Source: MWBV01 sp964447315 (GTDB taxonomy: Archaea > Nanobdellota > Nanobdellia > Pacearchaeales > GW2011-AR1). From it: a stretch of 64,000 bases of DNA. Position 1 is the stretch's first letter, and each line of letters opens with the position of its first letter. The translations under genes were made by a program, and so were the position numbers. Location: the NCBI GenBank assembly GCA_964447315.1, contig CAYURQ010000003.1:16183-80182 (forward strand). The letters run 5' to 3'. The notes beneath the pieces were generated by a model, which had not been told where the DNA came from, did not search any database, and saw only the letters and a program-made list of their open reading frames with translations. Below, piece by piece: positions 52,834 to 61,815 of the stretch.

Positions 52834-54162
52834 TTATTTTTTTAGCCGAGGGTTATATTCATTTGATATATTTTCAAGCATTAATTTTTTTACTTCTTGA
52901 GGTTTTTCAGTATGTCCAAGAACCCATCCTAATTTTACAAATGCTGTTTCAGAAAGCATATCTTCTAAATAAATCATTCCAGCATTTAATAATTTTCTTC
53001 CTGAGCTATAAACATAAGGATGTAATCTTCCATAAATTGTTTGACTTGCAGCGCAGATTATTAAACCTTTTTTTGTTAATTCCTGAATTTTTTTTACCCA
53101 GGAATTTTTTGATTCTGTTGCAACTTGTCCTATACCAGCAACCTCTACAACAATTCCTTTATATCCTTGTTTGAAGTAGTAATCTAAAATATTTGGATTT
53201 TGTCCTGGATAAAATTTTATTAAAGCTATTTTCTCTTGAAATTTTGTATCTGCTTTTGTTTTTACATTATTTTTATTGTTTTTTGAAAGATATTCTGGAT
53301 TTATTATTTCTATTTTATCTGGCCATGCTCTTGCAATTGGACTTGAATTTATTGGTTTAAAAGTGTCTCTTCTGGAAGTATGCATTTTTCTTGTTTTAGT
53401 TGCAATTAATACATTGCAAAAATTATCATCTTCTGAAGCATGTCCAACTAAAGTCACTTTTTTTATTTCAGAAGTTGCAACTCTTGCTGCACACATTAAA
53501 TTAAGTCTTGCATCAGAACTTCCACGGTCTATTGAACGTTGAGAATAGGTTAATACCACTGGTTTATTTAATTTTTTTAACATAAAACTCAAAGCAGATG
53601 CAGTGTAGTGTAAAAAGTCTGTTCCATGAGTTATTATAATTCCTTTAATATTTGAATCATTTAATAATTCTTGACAGGTTTTTGCAATTTGTTTCCAGTT
53701 TTTTGGAGACATGTCTTCACTCCAAGCCATAAATGGATTTTCTATTTTTACAATATTTGCTATTTCAGATATTTCTGGATAAAATTTCAGAAAATCATTT
53801 ATGCTAGTTAATGGTTTTGTTGCTCCTGTTTTTGAGTCATATTTTGAGGCTATTGTTCCTCCTGTTATAATCATTGCAATATTGGGTTTTTTAGGATCTT
53901 TTTTAATTTCTAAATCTTGTTTTATTGATTTTGGGGTTGAGATTTTTTTTATTTTAATAATATCTTTTTTATTGAAACCAATATTATATCCATTTTCAAG
54001 TTTAAGTAATAGAATATTTTTATCTGAAGAAGAACTTTCCAATAAATATCCTTGATAAATTATTTTTGTTAAGTGTATTTCAACTAAATCACCTGGCTTA
54101 GCTTGTTTGTATTTAGATGAACTATCTAAATTTTTTTCATTTTGTTTTGTATTTGATTTCAT
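52834..54162 (-). CDS. gatD: Glu-tRNA(Gln) amidotransferase subunit D
   Basis: GatD is the asparaginase-like subunit of the archaeal GatDE enzyme, which converts Glu-tRNA(Gln) to Gln-tRNA(Gln). After an N-terminal small beta domain (GDLVEIHLTKIIYQGYLLES), the asparaginase-like domain has MIITGGTIASKYDSKTGATK (first catalytic Thr), IIITHGTDFLHYTASALSFM (second Thr and Asp) and DRGSSDARLNLMCAA. The 442 residues match the family. GatE is not in the window. tRNA-Gln at 27940 is its substrate. Confidence 0.93.
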   Translation of the reverse strand: MKSNTKQNEKNLDSSSKYKQAKPGDLVEIHLTKIIYQGYLLESSSSDKNILLLKLENGYNIGFNKKDIIKIKKISTPKSIKQDLEIKKDPKKPNIAMIITGGTIASKYDSKTGATKPLTSINDFLKFYPEISEIANIVKIENPFMAWSEDMSPKNWKQIAKTCQELLNDSNIKGIIITHGTDFLHYTASALSFMLKKLNKPVVLTYSQRSIDRGSSDARLNLMCAARVATSEIKKVTLVGHASEDDNFCNVLIATKTRKMHTSRRDTFKPINSSPIARAWPDKIEIINPEYLSKNNKNNVKTKADTKFQEKIALIKFYPGQNPNILDYYFKQGYKGIVVEVAGIGQVATESKNSWVKKIQELTKKGLIICAASQTIYGRLHPYVYSSGRKLLNAGMIYLEDMLSETAFVKLGWVLGHTEKPQEVKKLMLENISNEYNPRLKK

Positions 54163-54194
54163 AATTTAAAGAATGATGCTTAGGTTAAAAAGTT

Positions 54195-55313
54195 TTAGTT
54201 AAAGAATAATTGTGTTATAACACCAGTAATAAAAATTATGCTTAATAAAATTATTATAAAATTGTTTATTTTAAGGGAGTACTCTGGTTTTCTTTTTCCT
54301 TTCTTTTTTGCATGTTTGTTCATTTCTAAAATTAATATGCTTGCTAATCCTCCTGAAACAACACCTCCAATTCCAAGTATTTTTGTAAATGAAAATATAT
54401 CAAATATTTGAATAAATATAAATAAAATAACTGGAACCATTGAACTTAAAATCCATGATTTATTTTTTTTGAAATGTTCGTCAAAGATGAAATCATCTTC
54501 TAATGATGTTCCTAATGAAAGATAAGAAGTGAACATGGTGAACATTCCAAGAACAACAAAAACTTTTCCTAATGCAAGTGTTGCTACTTCTGGTGTATTT
54601 TGTCCCATGAATCCTACAACTATTAATGAAAATAAAATATAAAATGAAACTGAAATTATTGTTCCTATTAAGATTATTTTTTTAAGCTTTTTTTTATCTT
54701 TTCCAAGAATCATTCTTATTTCAGGTATGGAATCAATTGATTTTAATGCAAATAATATAATTCCAAAAGGAAGAAAAATATTTGCTGCATTAAATCCCAA
54801 TAAATTATTGAACTCTACATTTGGTATGAAAAATATTATTATTAATATTAAAAGTCCAAAAATGATTCCCACTCCTATTTTTTCATATTTTTTCAAAGAA
54901 TTTTTTCCAGACCATAAAAGCCAAGACATTATAATTCCAAAAAATATGCCAAAAATAGTTGCATATTGTGTTGTTCCTGAAATTAAAAAACTTATGCTTT
55001 CTCCAACACCTATCATATAAGCTATTATTGCAGAATATATTCCAAAAATAGTTGCAAATTCCATTAATCTTTTTCCTTTTTTTCCAATATATTTTTCAGC
55101 ATACCCTATAATTTGGTGATTTTCTTTTGTTCTTAATGAAACTTCTCCAAGATATAAATTAATTAAATAAGTTATTAATCCAATTCCTATTATGTAAATT
55201 AAAGTAATGAAAAATCCTGCTTGTGCAGCTATGTAAGGGATTCCTAACACCCCTGCACCAATGCAGGTTCCCATTAATATAGAGACTCCAATTATTGTTT
55301 TTTTATCAACCAC
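54195..55313 (-). CDS. Amino acid permease (aromatic amino acid/polyamine-organocation type)
   Basis: About ten to eleven hydrophobic helices. The first helix has the broken-helix glycine motif TCIGAGVLGIPYIAAQAGFF characteristic of the APC superfamily and of the hydroxy/aromatic amino acid permease branch. FALKSIDSIPEIRMILGKDK and LSLGTSLEDDFIFDEHF are also as in that branch. It imports an amino acid by proton or sodium symport; substrate cannot be told from sequence. It is the only clear transporter in the window. Confidence 0.82.
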   Translation of the reverse strand: MVDKKTIIGVSILMGTCIGAGVLGIPYIAAQAGFFITLIYIIGIGLITYLINLYLGEVSLRTKENHQIIGYAEKYIGKKGKRLMEFATIFGIYSAIIAYMIGVGESISFLISGTTQYATIFGIFFGIIMSWLLWSGKNSLKKYEKIGVGIIFGLLILIIIFFIPNVEFNNLLGFNAANIFLPFGIILFALKSIDSIPEIRMILGKDKKKLKKIILIGTIISVSFYILFSLIVVGFMGQNTPEVATLALGKVFVVLGMFTMFTSYLSLGTSLEDDFIFDEHFKKNKSWILSSMVPVILFIFIQIFDIFSFTKILGIGGVVSGGLASILILEMNKHAKKKGKRKPEYSLKINNFIIILLSIIFITGVITQLFFN

Positions 55314-55383
55314 TTTTTAATATTTTTTTGTTTAACAAATTCATAAAAATATCAAACTATAAAAAGGTTTTTTAAATTAAAAA

Positions 55384-55455
55384 CAGGCCCGGAGGGAATC
55401 GAACCCCCATTCTTTGGGCCGAAACCAAAAGGTCTATCCATTAACCTACGGGCCT
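55384..55455 (-). tRNA. tRNA-Arg (anticodon TCG)
   Basis: Acceptor stem AGGCCCG/CGGGCCT, D stem GGTT/GACC, anticodon stem TTTGG/CCAAA with loop TTTCGGC (anticodon TCG, reading CGA-type codons), T arm GGGGG-TTCGATT-CCCTC with one wobble. Discriminator G. No intron. Confidence 0.9.
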
Positions 55456-55654
55456 ATATTATTATTATCTAAATCTTCCTTTAAAATATCTTTCCTTTCT
55501 TGAAATATGGTTTTTTTACTTTTAATTATTTTCATATATTTGTCAATTCTTTGAATTTCATTGGTAATTTAACATAATTATTTAAATAAAAAAAACCATA
55601 TAAAATTAAATTGTAATTTTAAAGAGATTATAAAGAAAAGAGGTAAAAAATAAA

Positions 55655-56515
55655 ATGAGGAAGCATCATAAAATTGTTTTAGGGGGTTTTAGTGCAATTG
55701 TAATGGCATTTATGGTTATCGTTGGTATTTTACTTAATGGTTTAATTGTTAAGCAACAGATTAATCATAATGAAGTTGTTGATAGAATTGATAATTTAAA
55801 AATTGATACTCAAAGTAAATTAAATGAATTATCAGAAAGTTTAATGCAAACTCGTTTAGATGTTGATATTATTAATGATAAAGTTGGAGTTATTGATGAA
55901 GAATTTTCTTTGTTGAAAGATACAGTTAGTGATGATTTTTCAAATATTATTGAAGATGTAATTCCAAGTGTAGTAACAATTAAAACAGATATTAGTCAAG
56001 GAACAGGTTTTATTATCACTGGAGATGGATTTATTGTTACTAATGCACATATTTTGTCTGGGGGAAAACAAGTTGAAACTTTAAATTATGAGCAATCTAA
56101 ATTTAAGACTTCTTTTGTAGGATATAATTCTAATTTAGATTTAGCTTTACTTAAAATAAATGGGGAATTTAATCAATTAAATTTAGTTGAAAATTCTGAT
56201 GATATAAAAGTTGGTGATAAAGTTGTTGCTATTGGAAATCCTTTAGGCTTGCAATATAGTGTTTCTCAAGGAATTGTTTCTGGTGTTAATAGAGTGGGTC
56301 CTAATGGTTTAAATGTTTATATTCAAACAGATGCTGCTTTAAATCCTGGAAATTCTGGAGGACCTTTGATTAATTCAAAAGGAAAGGTTATTGGAATAAA
56401 TAATTTTAAAAGTAGTTCTGGAGAAAGTTTAGGTTTTGCACTTGAATCAAATGAACTAAGAAACGTTGTTAATAATATTTCTTTACAAGAACTTAATTTA
56501 ACTGTTTTACCTTGA
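55655..56515 (+). CDS. HtrA/DegP-like serine protease, membrane-anchored, no PDZ domain
   Basis: A trypsin-like protease of the HtrA family, involved in protein quality control outside the membrane. An N-terminal helix (IVMAFMVIVGILLNGLIV) anchors it; a coiled-coil-like region (about 40-95) follows. The catalytic triad is His132 (VTNAHIL), Asp162 (NLDLALL) and Ser234 (GNSGGPL), all present, with DAALNPGNSGGPLINSKGKV around the serine. The protein ends at residue 286 without the usual PDZ domain. Confidence 0.9.
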   Translation: MRKHHKIVLGGFSAIVMAFMVIVGILLNGLIVKQQINHNEVVDRIDNLKIDTQSKLNELSESLMQTRLDVDIINDKVGVIDEEFSLLKDTVSDDFSNIIEDVIPSVVTIKTDISQGTGFIITGDGFIVTNAHILSGGKQVETLNYEQSKFKTSFVGYNSNLDLALLKINGEFNQLNLVENSDDIKVGDKVVAIGNPLGLQYSVSQGIVSGVNRVGPNGLNVYIQTDAALNPGNSGGPLINSKGKVIGINNFKSSSGESLGFALESNELRNVVNNISLQELNLTVLP

Positions 56516-56572
56516 TTTTAAATAATTCTTATTTGAGTTAATCTTAAATAGTTTTAATTCTGGATATTAAAT

Positions 56573-58054
56573 ATGGCAAATAAGAAATCTACTGAAGGAA
56601 TTACTTTTAAGAAAAATGAGAATTTTTCTGAATGGTTTACTCAAGTTATTGAAAATGCAGAACTTGTTGATGTTAGAAATGGAGTAAAAGGTTTTACAAT
56701 TATAAGACCTTGGGCTGCAATGACTATTGAAAATATGTTCGAATTTTTAGAAAAAGAATTGCAAAAAAAAGGACATAAACCTACTTTTATGCCGAGTGTT
56801 ATACCTAAGGAAAATTTAATTAAAGAATCAGAGCATGTTCAAGGTTTTACTCCAGAAGTTTTTTGGCTTAAGAATATTAAAGAAGATAATGATTCAGAAA
56901 AAGAACAAGAACTTGCTTTAAGGCCTACTTCTGAAACTTTATATACTCCAATGTTTAAATATTGGGTTTCTGGACATAGAGATTTGCCTTTGAAATTATA
57001 TCAAAGAGGGCATGTTTTTAGGCTTGATACAAAAGCAACACGTCCTTTGATACGTGGTAGAGAGTTTATTTGGATTGAATGTCACGATGCCTTTGAATCA
57101 AAAGAAGATGCAGAAGCTCAAGTTCAAGAAGATATTGATACAACTGAAAAGGTAATGCATAAAATTTATGGTGTTCCTTTTTTGCCTATGAAAAGACCTG
57201 AATGGGATAAATTTGCAGGAGCAGAATATACTGTTGGTAGTGATTGTTTTATGCCAGATGGAAAATTAATTCAACAACCTTCTACACATTTAATGGGACA
57301 GAAATTTTCAAAAGCATTTAATGCAACATTTAAGAATAAAGATGAAAAACGAGAATATTTATGGACAACTGCTTATGGTCCAGCCATCTCAAGAATTCTT
57401 GCATCAGTAATAGCAACTCATGGGGATGATTCAGGAATGATTTTACCTTTTTCAATTTCTCCATTGCAAGTTATAATTGTTCCAATATTTAATGCATCAA
57501 ATAAAGAAAAAGTTTTGAAAAAAGCTACTGATATTATGAAAAGTTTTGAAAAATTAAATATTAGAGTTGAAATAGATGAGAGAGATTATAAAAGACCAGG
57601 GGAAAAATATCATATCTGGGAAATTAAAGGAGTTCCTTTTAGAATTGAATTTGGTGAGAAAGAATTAATTAAAGACGAGATTATTGTTTTTACTAGAGAT
57701 ACGAAAAATAAAGAAACTCTTAAATTAAAAAATATAAAAGATATTGTTAAATGGGGCAAGGATTTTGATAAAAGGCTTTTAGAAAAAGCAGATAAAATGG
57801 CAAAAGGAAAAATTGTTGATTGTTCAAGTAAAAATGAAATAAAAAAAGCTTTAGATTCTGGAAAAGTTGCAAGGATTAATTTTTGTAGTGTAGGAAAACA
57901 AGGAATAAAGTGCGCAGATATTATTGAAAGAGAAATTAATGGGGATGTTAGAGGAACCTTGGCTAATAAAGATGAAAAACCAAAACCAGGTTCAGAATGT
58001 ATGTTTTGTAAAAAACCTGCTAAAAAAGTAGTTTATGTTGGAAGAAGTTATTGA
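56573..58054 (+). CDS. proS: Prolyl-tRNA synthetase, archaeal/eukaryotic type
   Basis: A class II synthetase that charges tRNA-Pro. Visible are FTIIRPWAAMTIENMFEFLE, PTFMPSVIPKENLIKE, the class II motif 2-type ALRPTSETLYTPMFKYWVSG, HEDGGDDSG-equivalent region ATHGDDSGMILPFSISPLQV (motif 3), and a C-terminal zinc-domain with cysteines (INFCSVGKQGIKCADII, PGSECMFCKKPAKK). The editing insertion of bacterial ProS is absent. At 493 residues it is the standard archaeal form. A hairpin with a T run follows the stop. Confidence 0.94.
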   Translation: MANKKSTEGITFKKNENFSEWFTQVIENAELVDVRNGVKGFTIIRPWAAMTIENMFEFLEKELQKKGHKPTFMPSVIPKENLIKESEHVQGFTPEVFWLKNIKEDNDSEKEQELALRPTSETLYTPMFKYWVSGHRDLPLKLYQRGHVFRLDTKATRPLIRGREFIWIECHDAFESKEDAEAQVQEDIDTTEKVMHKIYGVPFLPMKRPEWDKFAGAEYTVGSDCFMPDGKLIQQPSTHLMGQKFSKAFNATFKNKDEKREYLWTTAYGPAISRILASVIATHGDDSGMILPFSISPLQVIIVPIFNASNKEKVLKKATDIMKSFEKLNIRVEIDERDYKRPGEKYHIWEIKGVPFRIEFGEKELIKDEIIVFTRDTKNKETLKLKNIKDIVKWGKDFDKRLLEKADKMAKGKIVDCSSKNEIKKALDSGKVARINFCSVGKQGIKCADIIEREINGDVRGTLANKDEKPKPGSECMFCKKPAKKVVYVGRSY

Positions 58055-58098
58055 TTTTTATTAAAATAATATTTTATATATTGTAATTTATATGTTGC

Positions 58099-58118
58099 AT
58101 ACTAACAAATGTTAGTAT
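58099..58118 (+). terminator. Hairpin with T run after proS
   Basis: ATACTAACA-AA-TGTTAGTAT is a perfect nine-pair inverted repeat with a two-base loop, directly followed by tttttattt. It lies 45 bases after the proS stop and has the form of an intrinsic terminator. Confidence 0.6.
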
Positions 58119-58137
58119 TTTTATTTCAAGTTTTTTG

Positions 58138-58260
58138 TTATTGCGTATTTATTATTTCATAAAGTTCGTTTTCAAGCCTTAAAGTCAATTCCATTATTTC
58201 ACTTAATTCTTGCTCTACAAATTGCTGTTCCATTTTTTTGTTTTCCCCTTTGCCAGTCAT
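58138..58260 (-). CDS. Small acidic helical protein (40 aa), uncertain
   Basis: A 40-codon frame encoding MTGKGENKKMEQQFVEQELS then EIMELTLRLENELYEIINTQ, which would form an acidic amphipathic helix or coiled coil. Codon choice is like that of the real genes and it fills part of an otherwise unexplained 549-base gap. No ribosome binding site is obvious; it could be fortuitous. Confidence 0.4.
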   Translation of the reverse strand: MTGKGENKKMEQQFVEQELSEIMELTLRLENELYEIINTQ

Positions 58261-58603
58261 TTTATTTCTGACTCAAGAAAATTCAGCTTCATTTAATTAG
58301 GTATTTGAATTAAATTAAGAAGTTGTCTCAACTCAATTCAGAACCAAAAATGAAACTGAATTAAATTGAGTTTGGTTTAATAAATGAAGTGTAGACTAAG
58401 CAATCCATTAAGCAGTTATTCCAGCCTCTAATGTGCAGTCTATTCTCCATGCTTTTTATAATCATTTGAAATTTATAAATATTTCTTTTTTTGAGTATAA
58501 TGGTTATACTTTGTAATTTGATGTTTATTAGTGAAATAATAAGATTTTTGATTAAGAATTTTTTAAATATAAGATAATTTTCTTGGTAAGGGTTTTTTGA
58601 AAC
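58261..58603. other. Non-coding stretch with imperfect inverted repeats
   Basis: A region of 343 bases without a convincing coding frame. AACTCAATTCAG (58330-58341) is mirrored by CTGAATT-aaatt-GAGTT (58356-58372), giving an imperfect 12-pair hairpin with a five-base bulge and a 14-base loop; the motif gaattaaatt recurs nearby at 58307 and 58358. It may hold a small RNA or regulatory sites; no tRNA was found. Confidence 0.35.
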
Positions 58604-59671
58604 TTATTTATTATGATTTTTATTTATTATACTTTTTAAGTTATCGTGAAATTTTTCTATTTGTGTGAGGTTTATTTGAGCTCCTACTGCTTTTTCATGT
58701 CCTCCTCCAGTAGATTTTTCTAGATTTTTTATTGCTTCTAGAACAATTTTTCTTATATTATCTCCACGACCAGAAATATTTGCTCTTGGTCCTTTGGCAT
58801 AAATAACTATTACTGGTTTTTCTGGAAAAATAAAACTTAATTTATTTGCAATGTCTGCACTCATGCTTATTTCACCTGCATATTTAAAGAAAATAAATTC
58901 TTCATTTTTTTGTAAAGTGGCTTTATCAACAAATTTGTTGAATTTTTTTTCAACTTCTTGAAATTTTTTCAATAATAATTTATTTTCTTTTGATTCATTT
59001 AAAATATCATAAGGATTTTTAGCATTATAAAGCATTTTTATCATTTTAATTACATTACTAATTTTATCTTTTAAACCAAAACCAATTATTCTTGATAGTT
59101 TCCCAATTTCAGAATTATAAAATATTTCAAATGGCTCTTCTGAATTTGAAGAAAGGCATAGTTCTGGATATTCTTTTTTGAATTGCTGATAAATATCAGG
59201 TGTAAAATGGTCTGCAATACATCCTGCTACACTTAACCATAAATCTTTTTTTTCTTTAGTTATTTGATAACATAAATAAGTTGTTGGTTCTGAAAATTTT
59301 TCTTTATTTTCTGGATTGTAAATTGGATTATAGAAATCAACAAAAGTAGGTATTTTTCTTCCTGGGATATCATGATGATCTATCCAAAGAGTAGGTATGT
59401 TGTGTTTTTCAACTTCTTCAAAGAATTCTTCTGATACTTCTGGCTGGTCTAATATAAAAATGTAATCTGCATTTAATTCTTGAACTTTTTTGAAATAATC
59501 TTTTGTCATTGCAGGAGATACTTTTATTGGGTAAGCTTTTCCACGTTTAATATATCTTTGTAGAATTAAAAAACTGCAAAGTCCATCTTGATCATTATCA
59601 AATAAAAATAAGGGATTTTGTGCTTTTTCTAAATGTTTTTTTATTTCTTTTACTTGTTTTTCTGTTAACAT
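58604..59671 (-). CDS. Stand-alone DHH-DHHA1 phosphodiesterase, likely c-di-AMP or pApA hydrolase
   Basis: It has DHH motifs FLFDNDQDGLCSFLIL (about 22-37), ILDQPEVSEEFF and LWIDHHDIPGRKIPTF, and a DHHA1 domain near the end with KSTGGGHEKAVGAQI. At 355 residues it is shorter than the RecJ-like gene at 24299 and lacks extra domains. In bacteria and archaea, DHH-DHHA1 proteins degrade c-di-AMP or the linear product pApA. It starts five bases after the DisA stop, so the pair are almost certainly co-transcribed, which supports that substrate. A general nanoRNase role is the alternative. Confidence 0.75.
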   Translation of the reverse strand: MLTEKQVKEIKKHLEKAQNPLFLFDNDQDGLCSFLILQRYIKRGKAYPIKVSPAMTKDYFKKVQELNADYIFILDQPEVSEEFFEEVEKHNIPTLWIDHHDIPGRKIPTFVDFYNPIYNPENKEKFSEPTTYLCYQITKEKKDLWLSVAGCIADHFTPDIYQQFKKEYPELCLSSNSEEPFEIFYNSEIGKLSRIIGFGLKDKISNVIKMIKMLYNAKNPYDILNESKENKLLLKKFQEVEKKFNKFVDKATLQKNEEFIFFKYAGEISMSADIANKLSFIFPEKPVIVIYAKGPRANISGRGDNIRKIVLEAIKNLEKSTGGGHEKAVGAQINLTQIEKFHDNLKSIINKNHNK

Positions 59672-59676
59672 TTTAT

Positions 59677-60786
59677 TTATATTTTCTTCCCTAAATTAAT
59701 CTTCTCTCTTAAACTATATAATTCTTCCTTAAAAAAAGATATCATTCCTTCGCTTTCAAATATTCTTAATAATTCCTCATCACTAGCTAAAAGTATTTTG
59801 TCTAGGACTTTAAAATTCGATATCAATGAGTTAATGTATCTTTCAAGAATGTCTGTTTTACTTAGGATTCTCAATCCTTTTGGAGATATTTTTTTATCAT
59901 GTAATTCTTCAAATAATGTTCTAGATATATTTAAAGTTTCTAGTAAGAAATCAAAATCCATTTTTTCTAATAACTCTTTTGCATAGGGAGAATCGTTTCC
60001 AAAATAATCTTTCAATAATAAATCTTCTTCTTTTTCTAGACCTCCTGTTAATTCTTTCAGTCTCATGCTTACAATAATTCCTTCTTTTCCTAATTCAACT
60101 AAATATCTTTTTACTGTTTCTGATATTCTTTTTATTATTTCAAATCTTTGTATTACTCCACAAACATCATTTATTGTAGCCATTCTATTTAATTCAAGAT
60201 GATTTAAATTATTTAAATAATCATTCAGGCTTTCTCTTTGTTTTTCTAGAATTTGTATTGTTTCAGCAGCTCTTCTTAAAATTTCAGAAGATTCTTTTAA
60301 TTCGTGTCTTTGTTCCCCATAATATAAAGTTATTTTCTTTTTCCTTTCTGAGATTGCTAAAACAATTGTTCCTGTTTGTTTTGCTGTTCTTTCTGCTGCT
60401 TTGTGTCTTGTTCCTGTTTCTTTTGTTAGTATTTCTTGTTTTGGAGATAAGAGTGTATTTGCATTTAGTATTTTTTTTATATTTCTTGAAAGAATTATTG
60501 CTCCATCCATTTTTGCAAGTTCAACTAACCTTTGAGGTGTAAATTTTGCATATATTCTAAATCCTTTTTCAACAACATTTTCTATATCTCCATTATCAAC
60601 TACTATTAAGGCTCCCATTCCTGCATTCAATAAATCATCAATAGCATTTCTTATTGAAGTTCCTGGAGCAAACATTTTTAAAACATCTATAAAACTTTTT
60701 TCACTAATTTCTGTTTTTTTTGAAGTATTTTCTGGTACAAATAGTTCATCTACTTGAGTATTTTCTTCTGCTTGTTTTTTATCCAT
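59677..60786 (-). CDS. disA: DisA-type diadenylate cyclase (c-di-AMP synthase)
   Basis: It makes cyclic di-AMP from two ATP. The DAC domain carries the DGA motif at residues 94-96 (AKMDGAIILS) and GTRHKAAERTAKQTG with RHKAAER at 127-133, both required for ATP binding. The long-helix linker region contains INDVCGVIQRFEIIKRISET, and the C-terminal helix-hairpin-helix domain is seen at FEELHDKKISPKGLRILSKT. At 369 residues the full DisA architecture is present. DisA is typical of bacteria such as Bacillus; the archaeal cyclases known are mostly of the DacZ type, so transfer from bacteria is possible. It is followed by a DHH-DHHA1 hydrolase. Confidence 0.92.
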   Translation of the reverse strand: MDKKQAEENTQVDELFVPENTSKKTEISEKSFIDVLKMFAPGTSIRNAIDDLLNAGMGALIVVDNGDIENVVEKGFRIYAKFTPQRLVELAKMDGAIILSRNIKKILNANTLLSPKQEILTKETGTRHKAAERTAKQTGTIVLAISERKKKITLYYGEQRHELKESSEILRRAAETIQILEKQRESLNDYLNNLNHLELNRMATINDVCGVIQRFEIIKRISETVKRYLVELGKEGIIVSMRLKELTGGLEKEEDLLLKDYFGNDSPYAKELLEKMDFDFLLETLNISRTLFEELHDKKISPKGLRILSKTDILERYINSLISNFKVLDKILLASDEELLRIFESEGMISFFKEELYSLREKINLGKKI

Positions 60787-60801
60787 ATAAAAAAATTATG
60801 T

Positions 60802-60814
60802 CTTATATATATAA
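60802..60814 (-). promoter_or_regulatory. TATA-rich promoter of the disA operon
   Basis: CTTATATATATAAG is centred about 22 bases before the disA ATG on the minus strand, in the 55-base gap after deoxyhypusine synthase. It suggests disA and the DHH gene have their own leaderless or near-leaderless transcript. Confidence 0.45.
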
Positions 60815-60841
60815 GCTTTTAGTAATAAAAGTAGATATTTT

Positions 60842-61759
60842 TTATTTTATTGAGGCAAATATTAAAGGTAATGCGATTGTTGCATCACAAGAAACATCTA
60901 TAAAATCTGCTTTTGGATTTAGTTTTCCCCATGAGATTCCTTCTCTTAATGGAGCTCCACTTGAACCTCCTGATTCTGGTCTATCAGTGGTTATTTGAAT
61001 TCCATATTCTGCTCCTTTTGAAAATTGTAATGATTGTTGTATGAAGTTTTTTGGAAGTCCTCCACCAATATAAATTACTCCATTTTTCTTAGATGTCCAA
61101 GATATATCAATTATTTCATTCATGTCTTGGAAAACATCAATATTTATTTTATTTTCTTGTGATTTATTTGAATTTCCTCCCCAAATCATTAATCCAATTC
61201 CTGAATCAGATATTCCTGGGCAAAATAAAGGAATTTTACTTTCATAGCATTTTTTTAATATGCTTTTTGATTGTGGAAATTTTTTAGATATTATTTCTCC
61301 TAATTTCCATAAAAATTCTTTTATATTTGAGGATTTTTTTATTTCATTGAAATTCTCTTGAAAAAAATCTTCTAATTTTTCATAAACATCATTTGGCATT
61401 AAAACATTATATATTCTATCTAAACCTTTTTTATTTAATTCTTGATCATCCATTAATTCATCACCTTGATAATGGTGATATCCAATTGCTTCTATTAAAT
61501 CATGAGTTAGGTTTGCTCCTGTGGTTACAAATACATCTGTATTATCTAAAATATCTAATATTATTTGTTTCATTCCAGCTGGGACCATTGCTCCTGCAAT
61601 TCCTAAGAATATTTTACATTCTTTATCCTGAAACATTTTTTTCATTACTTTTGATGCCTTTGCTATTTTTCCTGCTCCAAATCCTGAATTTGACATTTCA
61701 TCTACTAATTCAGAAACTTTCATATTTTCTTTAATATGTATTGGTTTTATTTCTTTCAT
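60842..61759 (-). CDS. dys: Deoxyhypusine synthase
   Basis: It transfers the aminobutyl group of spermidine to a lysine of translation factor aIF5A. Characteristic segments are GFGAGKIAKASKVMKKM, FLGIAGAMVPAGMKQI, TTGANLTHDLIEAIG (NAD site), PIFCPG-equivalent PLFCPGISDSGIGLM and the active-site loop GGSSGAPLREGISWGKLNPK with the catalytic Lys279. The 305 residues are typical of archaea. The SpeD gene, a step in making its spermidine substrate, is divergent from it with a 56-base gap. Confidence 0.93.
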   Translation of the reverse strand: MKEIKPIHIKENMKVSELVDEMSNSGFGAGKIAKASKVMKKMFQDKECKIFLGIAGAMVPAGMKQIILDILDNTDVFVTTGANLTHDLIEAIGYHHYQGDELMDDQELNKKGLDRIYNVLMPNDVYEKLEDFFQENFNEIKKSSNIKEFLWKLGEIISKKFPQSKSILKKCYESKIPLFCPGISDSGIGLMIWGGNSNKSQENKINIDVFQDMNEIIDISWTSKKNGVIYIGGGLPKNFIQQSLQFSKGAEYGIQITTDRPESGGSSGAPLREGISWGKLNPKADFIDVSCDATIALPLIFASIK

Positions 61760-61815
61760 TTTCCTAAAAATAATCAGAGAGGTAGTTTTAAAAACATATT
61801 GATTTAATATTTTTT

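Noticed and set aside
55465..55555. 29-codon minus-strand frame running into tRNA-Arg
   Set aside because: It reads into the tRNA gene and has no family motif; probably chance in AT-rich DNA.
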